Source of the DNA: Bordetella genomosp. 13
GTDB taxonomy: Bacteria > Pseudomonadota > Gammaproteobacteria > Burkholderiales > Burkholderiaceae_B
NCBI RefSeq assembly: GCF_007679965.1
Contig: NZ_VEHL01000001.1
Location: 1,054,001 to 1,118,000 of the forward strand
Direction: 5' to 3'
Length of the DNA stretch: 64,000 bases
The notes beneath the pieces were generated by a model. It was given only the letters and a program-made list of their open reading frames with translations. It was not told the DNA's origin and searched no databases. A program made the translations under genes and the position numbers. Shown here piece after piece: positions 1-8,756 of the stretch. Position 1 is the stretch's first letter. The number at the start of each line of letters is the position of its first letter.

Positions 1-948
1 CTGGCGCCAGCTGGTCTGACTGGCATGCTGCACCCCGATGGCGAGATCCTGGCCGCCCGCGCAGCCGCACGGGCCGGCGTGCCCTACGTGCTGTCCACCG
101 TCAGTATCTGCTCCATAGAGGACCTCGTGCAGCACGACGTGGGGCCCTTCTGGTTCCAACTCTATGTGATGAAGGACAGGGACTTCATCGAGCGCCTGAT
201 CGAGCGTGCTCGCGCCGCCCGGTGTTCCGCTCTGGTGCTGACCATGGATCTGCCCATCCAGGGTCAGAGGCACAAGGACATACGCAACGGACTGTCGGTG
301 CCCCCGCGCATCGACCTGCGCAATCTATCCCGCCTGCTGTCGCGGCCCCGCTGGTGCGCGGGCATGCTGGGCACGCCGCGCCGTACGTTCGGCAACATCG
401 TCGGCCATGCGCAGGGCGTGTCAGGCACGCTAGGCTTCTCGGAATGGGTTGGCCACCAGTTCGACCGCACGGTGTCATGGGACGACGTGCGATGGCTCAA
501 GAAGCAGTGGGGCGGCAGGCTCGTGGTCAAGGGAATCCTCGATCCCGACGACGCGCGCCGCGCCGTGGACGCCGGCGCCGACGCACTGATCGTTTCGAAC
601 CATGGCGGCCGCCAACTGGACGGCGCGTCCTCCTCCATACGGGAGCTGCCCGCCGTGGTCCGCGCCGTGGGCGACCACGCCGAGATCTATTTCGATGGCG
701 GCGTGCGCAGCGGCCAGGATGTGCTGCGCGCCCTGGCGCTTGGGGCGCGAGCGGCATTCATCGGCCGCGCCTATCTATACGGGCTGGGCGCGCAGGGCGA
801 GGCAGGGGTGACCCGCTGCCTGGACATCCTGCGCCGCGAACTGGAGGCCACCATGGCCCTGTGCGGCCTTGCCCGCATCGCGGATGCCAGCCCCGCCGCC
901 ATTCTCAATCCTTATTCCGCATCGATGACCCAAGGAGACCCTGTATGA
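1..948 (+). CDS. FMN-dependent 2-hydroxyacid oxidase/dehydrogenase (5' end outside window)
   Basis: This is the C-terminal part of an enzyme of the lactate dehydrogenase (LldD)/mandelate dehydrogenase/glycolate oxidase family, which oxidises L-2-hydroxyacids with FMN. The reading frame is open from base 1 (LAPAGLTGMLHPDGE...), so the first ATG at 25 is internal and the true start lies upstream. Family signatures visible are the HPDGE segment, the active-site and phosphate-binding SNHGGRQLDG (about residues 191-200 counted from the ATG at 25) and DGGVRSGQDVLRALALGA near the C-terminus. Its stop codon overlaps the ATG of the next gene (ATGA at 945-948), which implies translational coupling. The exact substrate (lactate, mandelate or another hydroxyacid) cannot be read from the sequence. 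Confidence 0.9.
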   Translation: MAPAGLTGMLHPDGEILAARAAARAGVPYVLSTVSICSIEDLVQHDVGPFWFQLYVMKDRDFIERLIERARAARCSALVLTMDLPIQGQRHKDIRNGLSVPPRIDLRNLSRLLSRPRWCAGMLGTPRRTFGNIVGHAQGVSGTLGFSEWVGHQFDRTVSWDDVRWLKKQWGGRLVVKGILDPDDARRAVDAGADALIVSNHGGRQLDGASSSIRELPAVVRAVGDHAEIYFDGGVRSGQDVLRALALGARAAFIGRAYLYGLGAQGEAGVTRCLDILRRELEATMALCGLARIADASPAAILNPYSASMTQGDPV

Positions 949-1718
949 CCCGGATGTTTGGAAACTACAAGATGCACGATGGCAGCGGCGTCAATCCGCC
1001 ATACTCGCCCGCCTATCCCGTCGAATGGGAGTGCCCCCTGCGTACGCTGGAGGTCGTCACGCGTGTTGATCCCCGTAAGGTCGAGAAGCTGCTGGCGGAC
1101 ACGCCCTTTGAATTGGTCAACGACCGGGTCGCCTTCCGCTTCATGCTGTCGCCCGGGCATACGCTGGCGATCCATGCCGGGCAGATGTTCGACCTGATGG
1201 TCACCGTGCCGGTCCGCTACCAGGATCTATACACGCAGACGCATATCTACATGTACTGCAGCGACCCGATGGGCATCTGCGCGGGACGCGAACTGTTCGG
1301 GTACACGAAGAAGGACACCCACTATGCCTTCGACGAAACGCCGGACGGCGGCGTCAGCGGATGGGTGCGCCGCCGGAACGTACCGCTGGTGGACTACCGC
1401 TTCACGCCCGACAGCGCCGCGCCGCTGGTACTGCTGACCGACGACGCCGATCAGCCGGGCGGGGAGATCCACGTGCGCCGCCTTCCCGATCCCGAGCGGG
1501 TGGGAACCGCCTATGCCGACATCGTCTATCGCCGCACGCCGCTGCAGTATTCCGCGCCTGTCGCCGGCCGCATCGACTGGCGGTTGCACGCCAGCGAATA
1601 CGATCCCATTGCCGACCTGGAGCCCGAGGTGCTGAGCGCGCACTTCATGGTCTCCGAAGTCTACGGCGGCGGTTTCGCCGTCGAAGACCGGCGCCTGCTC
1701 AAGCGCCTCACTCCCTGA
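945..1718 (+). CDS. Acetoacetate decarboxylase family protein
   Basis: A 257-residue protein of the acetoacetate decarboxylase (ADC) fold. The start at 945 overlaps the upstream stop codon and has an AAGGAG ribosome site at 932-937. The GRELFGYTKKD stretch places two adjacent lysines at residues 122-123. In true ADC the Schiff-base lysine and the lysine that lowers its pKa sit in an equivalent GxxKK motif. Many family members act on other 2-oxo or 3-oxo acids, so the reaction may not be acetoacetate decarboxylation. Lying between a hydroxyacid oxidase and an SDR dehydrogenase, it probably handles an intermediate in catabolism of an organic acid. Confidence 0.85.
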   Translation: MTRMFGNYKMHDGSGVNPPYSPAYPVEWECPLRTLEVVTRVDPRKVEKLLADTPFELVNDRVAFRFMLSPGHTLAIHAGQMFDLMVTVPVRYQDLYTQTHIYMYCSDPMGICAGRELFGYTKKDTHYAFDETPDGGVSGWVRRRNVPLVDYRFTPDSAAPLVLLTDDADQPGGEIHVRRLPDPERVGTAYADIVYRRTPLQYSAPVAGRIDWRLHASEYDPIADLEPEVLSAHFMVSEVYGGGFAVEDRRLLKRLTP

Positions 1719-1733
1719 TATGGCGCATCGGAC

Positions 1734-2483
1734 ATGACCGGCAACGTGGCAGTTGTTACCGGGGCGGCGGGCGGCATCGGCGTGGCCGTCGCGACGACCC
1801 TCGCGCGGCAGGGATGGCGGCTGGTCCTGACCGACCGTGCCGGCCAGCCGCTGGATGTGGCGATCCGCGCGTGTGAGGCCGCCACGGAGGTGCTCGCCGT
1901 GGCCGCAGACGTGACGCGCGAGGCAGAGGTGCAGGCACTGGTGCGGCAGGGGCTGGAACACTTCGGCAGGCTGGACGGGTTCGTCAGCAACGCCGGCGTG
2001 GCGGGTGAAATGCAGCCCATCGAGGCCTGCTCGGCCGAGGTCTTCCAGCACACCATGGCCGTCAACGTGCTGGGCACGTTCCTGTGCCTGAAGCATGCCG
2101 TGCCGGCGCTGCGCGCGGCCGGCGGCGGCAGTTTCGTGGCGGTGGGATCGACCTCGTCGATCCGCGGCCGGGCCAATCTCGCGGGCTATGTCGCGAGCAA
2201 GCACGCGGTGCTTGGCCTGGTGCGCACGGCGGCGCTGGAACAGGTCGGCACCCCGGTGAGGATCAACGCCGTCCTGCCCGGTCCGACACAGACCGCCATG
2301 ATCGACGCCATCAAGGCGATGGCGGCAAACAGGCATCCAGGGGGCGCCGTCGCGCGCGCGGTGGCGGCGCCCGAGGGCGTTCCGGACGACGTGGCCTCCA
2401 GCGTGGCCTTCCTGCTCTCGGACGCCTCGCGGCACATGAATGGCGCGGCGCTCGTGATCGACGGGGGCAGCACGCTGGCCTAG
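1734..2483 (+). CDS. SDR family NAD(P)-dependent oxidoreductase
   Basis: A 249-residue classical short-chain dehydrogenase/reductase. The Rossmann nucleotide motif TGAAGGIG lies near residues 9-16, the NAG motif in NAGVAGEM near residue 87, and the catalytic Ser-Tyr-Lys set in VGSTSS...GYVASK near residues 138-160. The C-terminus ends IDGGSTLA, typical of the family. It follows the ADC-like gene by 15 bases and is probably co-transcribed with it and the following transporter. It likely oxidises or reduces a hydroxy/keto intermediate of the same pathway; the substrate is unknown. Confidence 0.9.
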   Translation: MTGNVAVVTGAAGGIGVAVATTLARQGWRLVLTDRAGQPLDVAIRACEAATEVLAVAADVTREAEVQALVRQGLEHFGRLDGFVSNAGVAGEMQPIEACSAEVFQHTMAVNVLGTFLCLKHAVPALRAAGGGSFVAVGSTSSIRGRANLAGYVASKHAVLGLVRTAALEQVGTPVRINAVLPGPTQTAMIDAIKAMAANRHPGGAVARAVAAPEGVPDDVASSVAFLLSDASRHMNGAALVIDGGSTLA

Positions 2484-2543
2484 CGCGCCGTTGCGCGCCC
2501 CATTCCCCATCCTTGCATGGACCAGACCAACAGGAGACAAGAC

Positions 2544-3848
2544 ATGCAGACCATCGCCAATCCGCTGCCCGTGGACCGGCCGGCAACGGCGCAGCACAAG
2601 CGCGCGCTGATCGCCGCGTGCATCGGCAATTTCATCGAGTACTTCGATTTCGTCATCTATGGGTATTTCGCGCCGGTCATCGCGCTGCTGTTCTTTCCGT
2701 CGGACGATCCCGCGGCCAGCCTGCTGCTGACCTTTGCCGTGTTTGCCATCAGCTATGCATCCCGGCCGATCGGCGGCCTGGTGTTCGGCCACCTGGGAGA
2801 TCGCTACGGCCGCAAGACCCCGCTGGCGGTCGCGATCCTGTTGATTGCCGCCGCCACGACCGCCATCGGGCTGATGCCTACGTATGCGGCCATCGGCATC
2901 GCCGCGCCCATCCTGCTGACGGTGGCGCGGCTGATTCAGGGGATTTCCGTCGGCGGCGAGTACGGCGGAGCGACCTCATTCATCTCCGAATATGCGCCGC
3001 CCAACCGGCGCGGGTTCTACACGGGATGGCAGACTTTCACGATCGGCCTTGCGCTGCTGGTGGGGGGCGGGGTGGCCTCGTTGATCACGGGCATGCTCAC
3101 TACCGAGCAGTTGCATTCCTGGGGATGGCGGCTGCCGTTCCTGGCCGGCGTGCCATTGGGCCTGGTCGGCCTGTACCTGCGCCTGAAGCTGGAGGAGACC
3201 CCGCACTTCTCGTCCGTGCAGGAACACGCCGAGGTCGAGAAGGCACCGCTGCTGACCGGGCTGAAGAAGGAGTGGCGCGCCATCCTGATCGGCATGGGAC
3301 TGATATCCGCCCCGTCCGCGTGCATCTACATCTACTACATCTACTCGCCCACCTATTTGGCGCGTGTACTGGGATTCGGCCTGGCGGAGGCCCAGCGGGC
3401 GAACCTGTACAGCCTGGTGTTCTACTGCGTGCTGCTGCCGTTCTTCGCGTTGCTCAGCGACATCGTCGGCCGCAAGCCCTTGATGCTGATCAGCGCGCTG
3501 GCCGTTGCGCTGGTCACGTATCCGGCGTTCCATCTGCTGGACCCCAACAACTTCGGGCAGACGGTGTTCGGCCTGTGCCTGATGAGCCTGGCTTTCGCTC
3601 CGCATTCGGCCACGGCGCTGTGCGCGATGTCCGAGATCATGCCCACGCGCCTGCGCTACACCGGCCTTTCCATCAGCCTGAATATCCCGGTCACGCTGCT
3701 TGGAGGCACCGCGCCGTTCCTCGCCACGTATTTCGTCGCGCAGACCGGCAATCCATTGTCGCCATCCTGGATCGTGGTGGGCGCGGCGGTGCTTACCTTG
3801 ATTGCGGTGCTGGCCTACAAGGAAACCTTGAAGACCGGCTTGCGCTAG
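2544..3848 (+). CDS. MFS transporter, metabolite:H+ symporter (MHS) type
   Basis: A 434-residue inner-membrane secondary transporter with about 12 membrane segments. It carries the MFS loop 2-3 signature GHLGDRYGRKT (residues 82-92) and the MHS-type segment RLIQGISVGGEYGGA, as in KgtP, ShiA and ProP relatives that import organic acids or zwitterions with protons. AGGAG at 2532-2536 sits well for the ATG at 2544; an in-frame ATG at 2517 lacks such a site. As last gene of the hydroxyacid oxidase, ADC and SDR cluster it is the probable importer of that pathway's substrate. Confidence 0.88.
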   Translation: MQTIANPLPVDRPATAQHKRALIAACIGNFIEYFDFVIYGYFAPVIALLFFPSDDPAASLLLTFAVFAISYASRPIGGLVFGHLGDRYGRKTPLAVAILLIAAATTAIGLMPTYAAIGIAAPILLTVARLIQGISVGGEYGGATSFISEYAPPNRRGFYTGWQTFTIGLALLVGGGVASLITGMLTTEQLHSWGWRLPFLAGVPLGLVGLYLRLKLEETPHFSSVQEHAEVEKAPLLTGLKKEWRAILIGMGLISAPSACIYIYYIYSPTYLARVLGFGLAEAQRANLYSLVFYCVLLPFFALLSDIVGRKPLMLISALAVALVTYPAFHLLDPNNFGQTVFGLCLMSLAFAPHSATALCAMSEIMPTRLRYTGLSISLNIPVTLLGGTAPFLATYFVAQTGNPLSPSWIVVGAAVLTLIAVLAYKETLKTGLR

Positions 3849-3887
3849 CGCTGTCGGTGGTGTTGGACCGGCCGGGGCGGCGGGGAG

Positions 3888-5018
3888 TCAAGCCGCCGCC
3901 AACCGCCACAACGACGTCACTTCCGCGGCCCTTTCCGCATGCAGCGGGTCGCTGGTGTCCGCCGCGCGGCCATGGCGCGGCTTGGCGTCCAGGCGGTCCA
4001 GCACCTTCAGGCCGGCCGCCTCGATCCACGCCTGCAGATCGCCCGGCGCGCGCAATTGCAACCGTTCCGCCAGGTCCGACATGATCAGCCAGCCTTCGCC
4101 TTCCGGCGCCAGGTGCTCGCGCAGGCCCTGCAGGAAGCCGCGCAGCATGCGGCTGTCGGGGTCGTACACGGCATGTTCCAGCGGCGATCCGGGCTTGGCC
4201 GGCAGCCAGGGCGGATTGCACACGATCAGCGGCGCCGTGCCCGTGGGAAACAGGTCGGCGCGCTTGACCACGATGCGTTGCTTCAGGCCCAGCCGGCCCA
4301 CGTTGTCCTTGGCGCAGGCCAGGGCGCGCTCGTCCTGGTCGGTGGCGATGATGCGCTTCACGCCCAGCTTGGTCAGCACCGCGGCCAGCACGCCGGTACC
4401 GGTGCCGACGTCGAATGCCAGGTCCTGCGTGGGCAGCGGCGCGCGCGCGACCAGGTCCAGGTATTCGCCGCGCACGGGTGAGAACACCCCGTAGTGAGGA
4501 TGGATGCGCCCGGCCAGCGGGCCGATCTCGACACCCTTGTGGCGCCATTCGTGCGCGCCGATCAGGCCTTGCAACTCGCGCAGCGAGATGGCATAGGCCT
4601 CGTCCACGTCGCCATAGACCTCCTGGCAGGCCTCGCGCACGTCTGGCGCGCGCCGCAGCGTGATGGTGTGGTCGGCCTGCACGGGCACCAGGATCATGCC
4701 CAGCGTGCGGGCCCGCTGCGCCTGCGCCATGCGCACGCGGTTGAAGCGCTCGCGCGGCTCGCCCTCGATCGGCTTGGCGCGCTTGTCGATGCGCCGCGCG
4801 ATGGCCTGCAGCAGCAGCCGCGCATTCTGGAAGTCGCCTTGCCAGAGCAGCGCCGTGCCCTCGCTGGCCAACCGGAACGCCGCGTCGGCCGACAGCGTGT
4901 CGTCGGCCGTGATCACGCGGGTGGGGGGCGCCAGGCCGCGCTCGGAGCGCCACCGCAGTTGATGTTCGGCGCCGGATTCGGTCCAGGTCAGGATGGGGAA
5001 GGGGGAGTGTTCAGTCAC
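3888..5018 (-). CDS. Class I SAM-dependent methyltransferase
   Basis: A 376-residue protein starting with GTG at 5018. The C-terminal half is a Rossmann methyltransferase. Motif I is DVGTGTGVLAAVL (about residue 196), motif II is ATDQDERAL, and ICNPPWLPA is the NPPW catalytic motif of enzymes that methylate amide or exocyclic amino groups, as in HemK/PrmC and the RlmG/RsmC type rRNA methylases. The N-terminal half has no motif I recognise. The target (rRNA, protein or small molecule) is not determinable. The gene is convergent with the MFS gene and lies just downstream of the ParE-like toxin. Confidence 0.8.
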   Translation of the reverse strand: MTEHSPFPILTWTESGAEHQLRWRSERGLAPPTRVITADDTLSADAAFRLASEGTALLWQGDFQNARLLLQAIARRIDKRAKPIEGEPRERFNRVRMAQAQRARTLGMILVPVQADHTITLRRAPDVREACQEVYGDVDEAYAISLRELQGLIGAHEWRHKGVEIGPLAGRIHPHYGVFSPVRGEYLDLVARAPLPTQDLAFDVGTGTGVLAAVLTKLGVKRIIATDQDERALACAKDNVGRLGLKQRIVVKRADLFPTGTAPLIVCNPPWLPAKPGSPLEHAVYDPDSRMLRGFLQGLREHLAPEGEGWLIMSDLAERLQLRAPGDLQAWIEAAGLKVLDRLDAKPRHGRAADTSDPLHAERAAEVTSLWRLAAA

Positions 5019-5024
5019 GGAGTG

Positions 5025-5315
5025 TCAGTGTTGCCGGTTCTCTCGGTGCTCGAAAAGACGAATCACGCGTAGCTCGCCAACGTGCTCGTCGATGTCGTAG
5101 CGGATTTCATAACGGGACCACAATCCGCGACGCACCTCGCCTTCGAATTGCTTGAGTTGGCGCCAAACGCGCGGATTGATCGGCAGGCGCTCCACAAAAT
5201 GGAGCAATCCGGAGGCGACGCGCTCGGCAGCCGCTTCGCCATTATGAACCGATTGGAAGAGGTACAGGCGTTGAAGATCCTGGACGGCCTCGTCCGCCCA
5301 TACGATCCGCAGCAT
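5025..5315 (-). CDS. ParE/RelE-superfamily toxin
   Basis: A 96-residue small basic protein. Its N-terminus (LRIVWADEAVQDLQRLYLF) and the later VRRGLWSRYEIRYDI...LRVIRLFEHRENR pattern fit the ParE/RelE toxin fold; ParE toxins poison DNA gyrase, RelE toxins cleave mRNA on the ribosome. The ATG at 5315 shares bases with the stop codon of the upstream antitoxin gene, the usual antitoxin-first operon with translational coupling. A TTG one codon upstream is also possible. The ParE assignment is favoured over RelE by the overall pattern and is an inference. Confidence 0.8.
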   Translation of the reverse strand: MLRIVWADEAVQDLQRLYLFQSVHNGEAAAERVASGLLHFVERLPINPRVWRQLKQFEGEVRRGLWSRYEIRYDIDEHVGELRVIRLFEHRENRQH

Positions 5316-5533
5316 CAACGGCTCGGGTCGTATTTTCCAGTTCGAGGACGAGGCGTGGGCAGGGGAGCGGCTTGGCCGAGGGATTCGACCCAGGCCCGTA
5401 CGCGTTCATGAGACACCACCTGGCCAGCCCGAACGCTAGCCAGGCCGGTGCGCGTCAGGGCGTCTCGGTCGTCCTGTTCGGCACGGGTAGCCGGCAGGTC
5501 GATTACGCGGTCAGGGAAAGCCTTGATGCCCAT
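5315..5533 (-). CDS. Antitoxin partner of the ParE-like toxin
   Basis: A 72-residue acidic/polar protein encoded directly upstream of, and overlapping, the toxin gene. Its C-terminal pattern LASVRAGQVVSHERVRAWVESLG followed by a Pro-rich end is common among short CopG/ribbon-helix-helix-like antitoxins that pair with ParE toxins; such antitoxins neutralise the toxin and repress the operon. The start is uncertain: the ATG at 5533 gives a normal-sized antitoxin but lacks a clear ribosome site, and an upstream in-frame ATG at 5605 would add 24 residues. Confidence 0.65.
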   Translation of the reverse strand: MGIKAFPDRVIDLPATRAEQDDRDALTRTGLASVRAGQVVSHERVRAWVESLGQAAPLPTPRPRTGKYDPSR

Positions 5534-5697
5534 TCGTTTGTCCGGCCAGGAGGATTTAACTCCGTATTTTAACGTCTTGGCCTGAGTGCGGGCACAGGGT
5601 GCCATTTATCGGACACAGTGCCCCCACCGCCATCGTCCGTACCTACGCACGGACGCCAGGCGGCGTGTTCACGTTCGTTGCATTGAATTATTGTCAG

Positions 5698-5770
5698 CCG
5701 CGGACTTGCCGGAGAAGTCACGCCCGCAGCGCGGCAGCGCGAGGACGAGACTTCGCAGGTAAGTCCGCGG
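5698..5770. repeat. Long imperfect inverted repeat (22-bp arms, 29-base loop)
   Basis: Arms at 5698-5719 and 5749-5770 are complementary at 19 of 22 positions, including an unbroken outer 10-bp CCGCGGACTT/AAGTCCGCGG block. The repeat lies in the 312-base gene-free stretch 5534-5845, downstream of the OFA transporter gene and upstream of the antitoxin gene on the same strand. There is no T-run, so it is not a classical terminator. It could be a transcription barrier, an mRNA-stabilising 3' structure, an operator or a mobile-element remnant. Nothing else was recognised in the stretch. Confidence 0.7.
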
Positions 5771-5845
5771 CGGCCAGAAGAACTCGAATCGACGCACGAT
5801 CCAGGTCCAACACCGAGCCACGACCGCGCACGGACATCCTCGCGT

Positions 5846-7513
5846 TCAGTGGAACAGCACCACCGCCTTCTGCAACGTGATCCAGATCCCCCACGCCATC
5901 GGGATTCCCACGCACGCCCAGGCCGCCAGCACCAGCGCGATGGGCGTGCGGAACGTCGAGCTGGACTGCCCGCGCACCTCGGAGGCCGCCGCGCGTTCGT
6001 GCGCCAGCGCCTTCTCGCGCGCCAGTTCCTCGTCGTTCATGAAGTACTTGGGATTCACCGGCCGGATGGCCAGGTTGCACAGGAAGCCCAGCACCAGCAT
6101 CCCGGCCAGGATGTACATGGTGACGTCGTACACCTGCGCGCGCGGCACGCCCAGCGACAGCTGGTATTCGCGGATGTAGTTCACCAGCACCGGGCCGAAG
6201 ATGCCCGCCGCCGACCACGCCGTCAGCAGCCGGCCGTGGATCGCGCCCACCATCTGCGTGCCGAACAGGTCGGCCAGGTAGGCCGGCACCGTGGCGAAGC
6301 CGCCGCCGTACATCGACAGGATGATGCAGAACGCGCCCACGAACAGCGCCAGCGAGCCGGCGTGCGCCGACCACGGGATCGACGCGTACAGCGCGAAGCC
6401 CAGCACGAAGAACGTCATGTAGGTCAGCTTGCGGCCCAGCTTGTCCGACAGGCTGGCCCAGAAGAAGCGGCCGCCGATGTTGAACAGGCTGAGCAGGCCG
6501 GTGAAGCCCGCCGCGATGGCGGCGATGGCGGCCAGTTGCGCCTTGTCCAGTTCGCCGTAGCCGAGCTGCGGCTGGTCGATCAGGATGCCGCCGAACACCT
6601 CCTGCAGCAGCGGCGAGGCCATGCCCAGGATGCCGATGCCGGCGGTCACGTTCAGGCACAGCGCCAGCCACACCAGCCAGAACTGCGGGATGCCCCACAC
6701 GCGCTTCACGTGCACATGGCCCTTGGTGATCATGGCGTTGTTGGCCTGGTTGGCCGGCGGCGCCCAGCCCTCGGGCTTCCAGCCGGTGGGCGGCACGCGG
6801 TAGCCCATGGCGCCCGAGATCATGAAGACGAAGTAGACGATCGCCATGGTCAGGAAGGTCTGCCACACGCCGGGCGAGGTGGGCGTGGCGAAGTGGCGCA
6901 TCAGCATGTCGGCCAGCGGGGCGCCGATCATCGCGCCGCCGCCGAATCCCATGATGGCCATGCCGGTGGCCATGCCGCGCCGGTCCGGAAACCACTTGAT
7001 CAGGGTGCTGACGGGCGAGATGTAGCCCAGGCCCAGCCCGATGCCGCCGATCACGCCCGAGCCCAGCCACAGCATCCACATCTGGTGCAGGTAGATGCCG
7101 ATCGACGAGATGACCAGGCCGCCGCACCAGCACACGGCAGACACCACGCCGGCCTTGCGCGGGCCGGCGCGTTCCAGCCAGCCGCCCCACAGCGCCGCCG
7201 AGCATCCCAGCAGCACGAAGAACAGCGTGTACATCCACCCCATCGTGGAGATGCGCCAGTCGCACTGCGTGGTGAACAGTTCCGCCATCAGGCTCATGTC
7301 GGCCGGGCAGGCCAGCGGCGCGGAACCGCCGACGGCCCGCGACAGCGGCAGCCAGAACACGGAAAAACCGTAAGCCATCCCTATGCACAGGTGGATGGCC
7401 AGCGCGGCGGGCGGCACCAGCCATCGGCTGAAGCCGGGGCCGGCGATGGTGCGCTCCTTGGCCAGAATGCCCGGGCGTGAGCCCGGCAGGTCGAGCGTGG
7501 TGGATTGGCTCAT
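5846..7513 (-). CDS. MFS transporter, OFA (oxalate/formate antiporter) family
   Basis: A 555-residue multi-spanning inner-membrane protein. The N-terminal membrane segment with GMAYGFSVFWLPLSRAVGG, the extended loop before TMGWMYTLFF and the late hydrophobic C-terminal segment fit the OFA branch of the MFS. The start at 7513 is chosen because AGGAGGA lies just upstream on this strand. It is the last gene on the formate dehydrogenase strand, about 130 bases after fdsD, so formate or a related carboxylate such as oxalate is a reasonable substrate guess. OFA-like proteins with this length are often annotated only as MFS transporters. Confidence 0.85.
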   Translation of the reverse strand: MSQSTTLDLPGSRPGILAKERTIAGPGFSRWLVPPAALAIHLCIGMAYGFSVFWLPLSRAVGGSAPLACPADMSLMAELFTTQCDWRISTMGWMYTLFFVLLGCSAALWGGWLERAGPRKAGVVSAVCWCGGLVISSIGIYLHQMWMLWLGSGVIGGIGLGLGYISPVSTLIKWFPDRRGMATGMAIMGFGGGAMIGAPLADMLMRHFATPTSPGVWQTFLTMAIVYFVFMISGAMGYRVPPTGWKPEGWAPPANQANNAMITKGHVHVKRVWGIPQFWLVWLALCLNVTAGIGILGMASPLLQEVFGGILIDQPQLGYGELDKAQLAAIAAIAAGFTGLLSLFNIGGRFFWASLSDKLGRKLTYMTFFVLGFALYASIPWSAHAGSLALFVGAFCIILSMYGGGFATVPAYLADLFGTQMVGAIHGRLLTAWSAAGIFGPVLVNYIREYQLSLGVPRAQVYDVTMYILAGMLVLGFLCNLAIRPVNPKYFMNDEELAREKALAHERAAASEVRGQSSSTFRTPIALVLAAWACVGIPMAWGIWITLQKAVVLFH

Positions 7514-7644
7514 GGTGGTGTCTCCTCCTGGGTCGCGGCTCTGTGCCGCTTTTATGTGATCGGCTTGCTGCAAGGGAAAGCTGCGCGCCGCGCGCCCGGT
7601 CGGACGCGCGGCGTTTCAAGGGGCGGTATTGTGCCCTGAAAAGA

Positions 7645-7899
7645 TCATTGCGCCACGCGCGGCGTCAGGCGCGTGCGCTGCGCCGTCACCGTGGCCAGCA
7701 CCAGCGGATGCAACTGCTGCGTGCCCGCGTCGCCATCCGGATGCTCGGCCAGGAAATCCAGCAGCTCGCGGCGCATGCGCGGCTCCCAGAACTTCTGGAT
7801 GTGATTGGCCACGCCTTCAGTGGCTTCGTCGTGGTCGGGCATGGCCGCGAAGAAGTCGCCGATGCGGTTGGCCATGCGGATGAGGTTGCCGATTTCCAT
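7645..7899 (-). CDS. fdsD: Formate dehydrogenase subunit delta
   Basis: An 84-residue protein matching the small delta subunit of NAD-dependent Fds formate dehydrogenases (LIRMANRIGDFFAAMPDHDEA near the N-terminus and IQKFWEPRMRRELLDFL in the middle). In Rhodobacter and Cupriavidus relatives FdsD helps assembly or stability of the FdsGBA complex and has no cofactor-binding motif. It follows fdhD with a 13-base gap and closes the fds gene order. The ATG at 7899 is the only sensible start. Confidence 0.88.
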   Translation of the reverse strand: MEIGNLIRMANRIGDFFAAMPDHDEATEGVANHIQKFWEPRMRRELLDFLAEHPDGDAGTQQLHPLVLATVTAQRTRLTPRVAQ

Positions 7900-7912
7900 G
7901 CGGGTTCCGCCC

Positions 7913-8734
7913 TCAGGGGATGATGCGTTCGGGATGGGTATAGATGGTGGCGTCGGCCTGCCGCATGAAGCCCAGCAGCGTCAGGTTCGCGCGCTGCGCG
8001 GTGCGGATGGCCAGGGCGGTGGGCGCCGACACGGCGGCCAGCACGCCGGTGCCGGCGGACGCCGCCTTCTGCACCATCTCGAAGCTGGCACGGCTGGACA
8101 CCACGATCATGCCCGCCGAGGCGTCGCGGCCGTCGCGGGCCAGGGCGCCGATCAGCTTGTCCAGGGCGTTGTGGCGGCCGACGTCCTCGCGCACCAGCTC
8201 GATGGCGCCGTCCAGCCGCGCCCAGCCGGCCGCGTGGGTGGCGCCCGTCAGGTCGTGCAGCGGCTGGCGCGCGCGCATGTCGCGCATGGCCTGCAGCACC
8301 GCGCCCGCGGACGCCCGGGCGCCGGCCGTCACGGGCGGCACGTCGCGCAGCACTTCGGGCAGGGTCTCGACGCCGCACAGGCCGCAGCCCGTGCGTCCCG
8401 CCATGGCGCGGCGGCGCTCGCGCAGCCGCACCGCGCAGGCCGTGGCGATCTCCAGCTCCACCACGATGCCGTCGCACTGCGGGCGCAGCTCGATGCCGCG
8501 CACGTCCGAGGCGCTGCCCACGATGCCTTCGGTCAGGGCGAAGCCCATCGCGAAGTCCTCCAGGTCGGCCGGCGTGGCCAGCATGGTGGCGTGGCTGATG
8601 CCGTTGAACTCCAGCGCCACCGGGGTTTCGTCGGCGACGTGGTCGTCCTGCGCCGCGGAGGCGATGGCGCCCGCGCGCACGCGGGTCACGCGCACCTGGG
8701 CGCTGTCGGCGCGGGAAGCTGGAGTGTCGGGCAT
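7913..8734 (-). CDS. fdhD: Formate dehydrogenase accessory sulfurtransferase
   Basis: A 273-residue FdhD protein, which passes sulfur from a cysteine desulfurase to the molybdenum cofactor of formate dehydrogenase; without it the enzyme is inactive. The characteristic CxxC pair is in RTGCGLCGVETL (Cys117 and Cys120). Other family blocks are FAMGFALTEGI (residues 61-71), VREDVGRHNALDKLIG and the MIVVSSRASFEMVQKA segment. It lies between fdsA and fdsD, so chaperone and client are made together. Confidence 0.93.
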   Translation of the reverse strand: MPDTPASRADSAQVRVTRVRAGAIASAAQDDHVADETPVALEFNGISHATMLATPADLEDFAMGFALTEGIVGSASDVRGIELRPQCDGIVVELEIATACAVRLRERRRAMAGRTGCGLCGVETLPEVLRDVPPVTAGARASAGAVLQAMRDMRARQPLHDLTGATHAAGWARLDGAIELVREDVGRHNALDKLIGALARDGRDASAGMIVVSSRASFEMVQKAASAGTGVLAAVSAPTALAIRTAQRANLTLLGFMRQADATIYTHPERIIP

Positions 8735-8756
8735 GCGATCCTTGGCGGCTGTCGGG

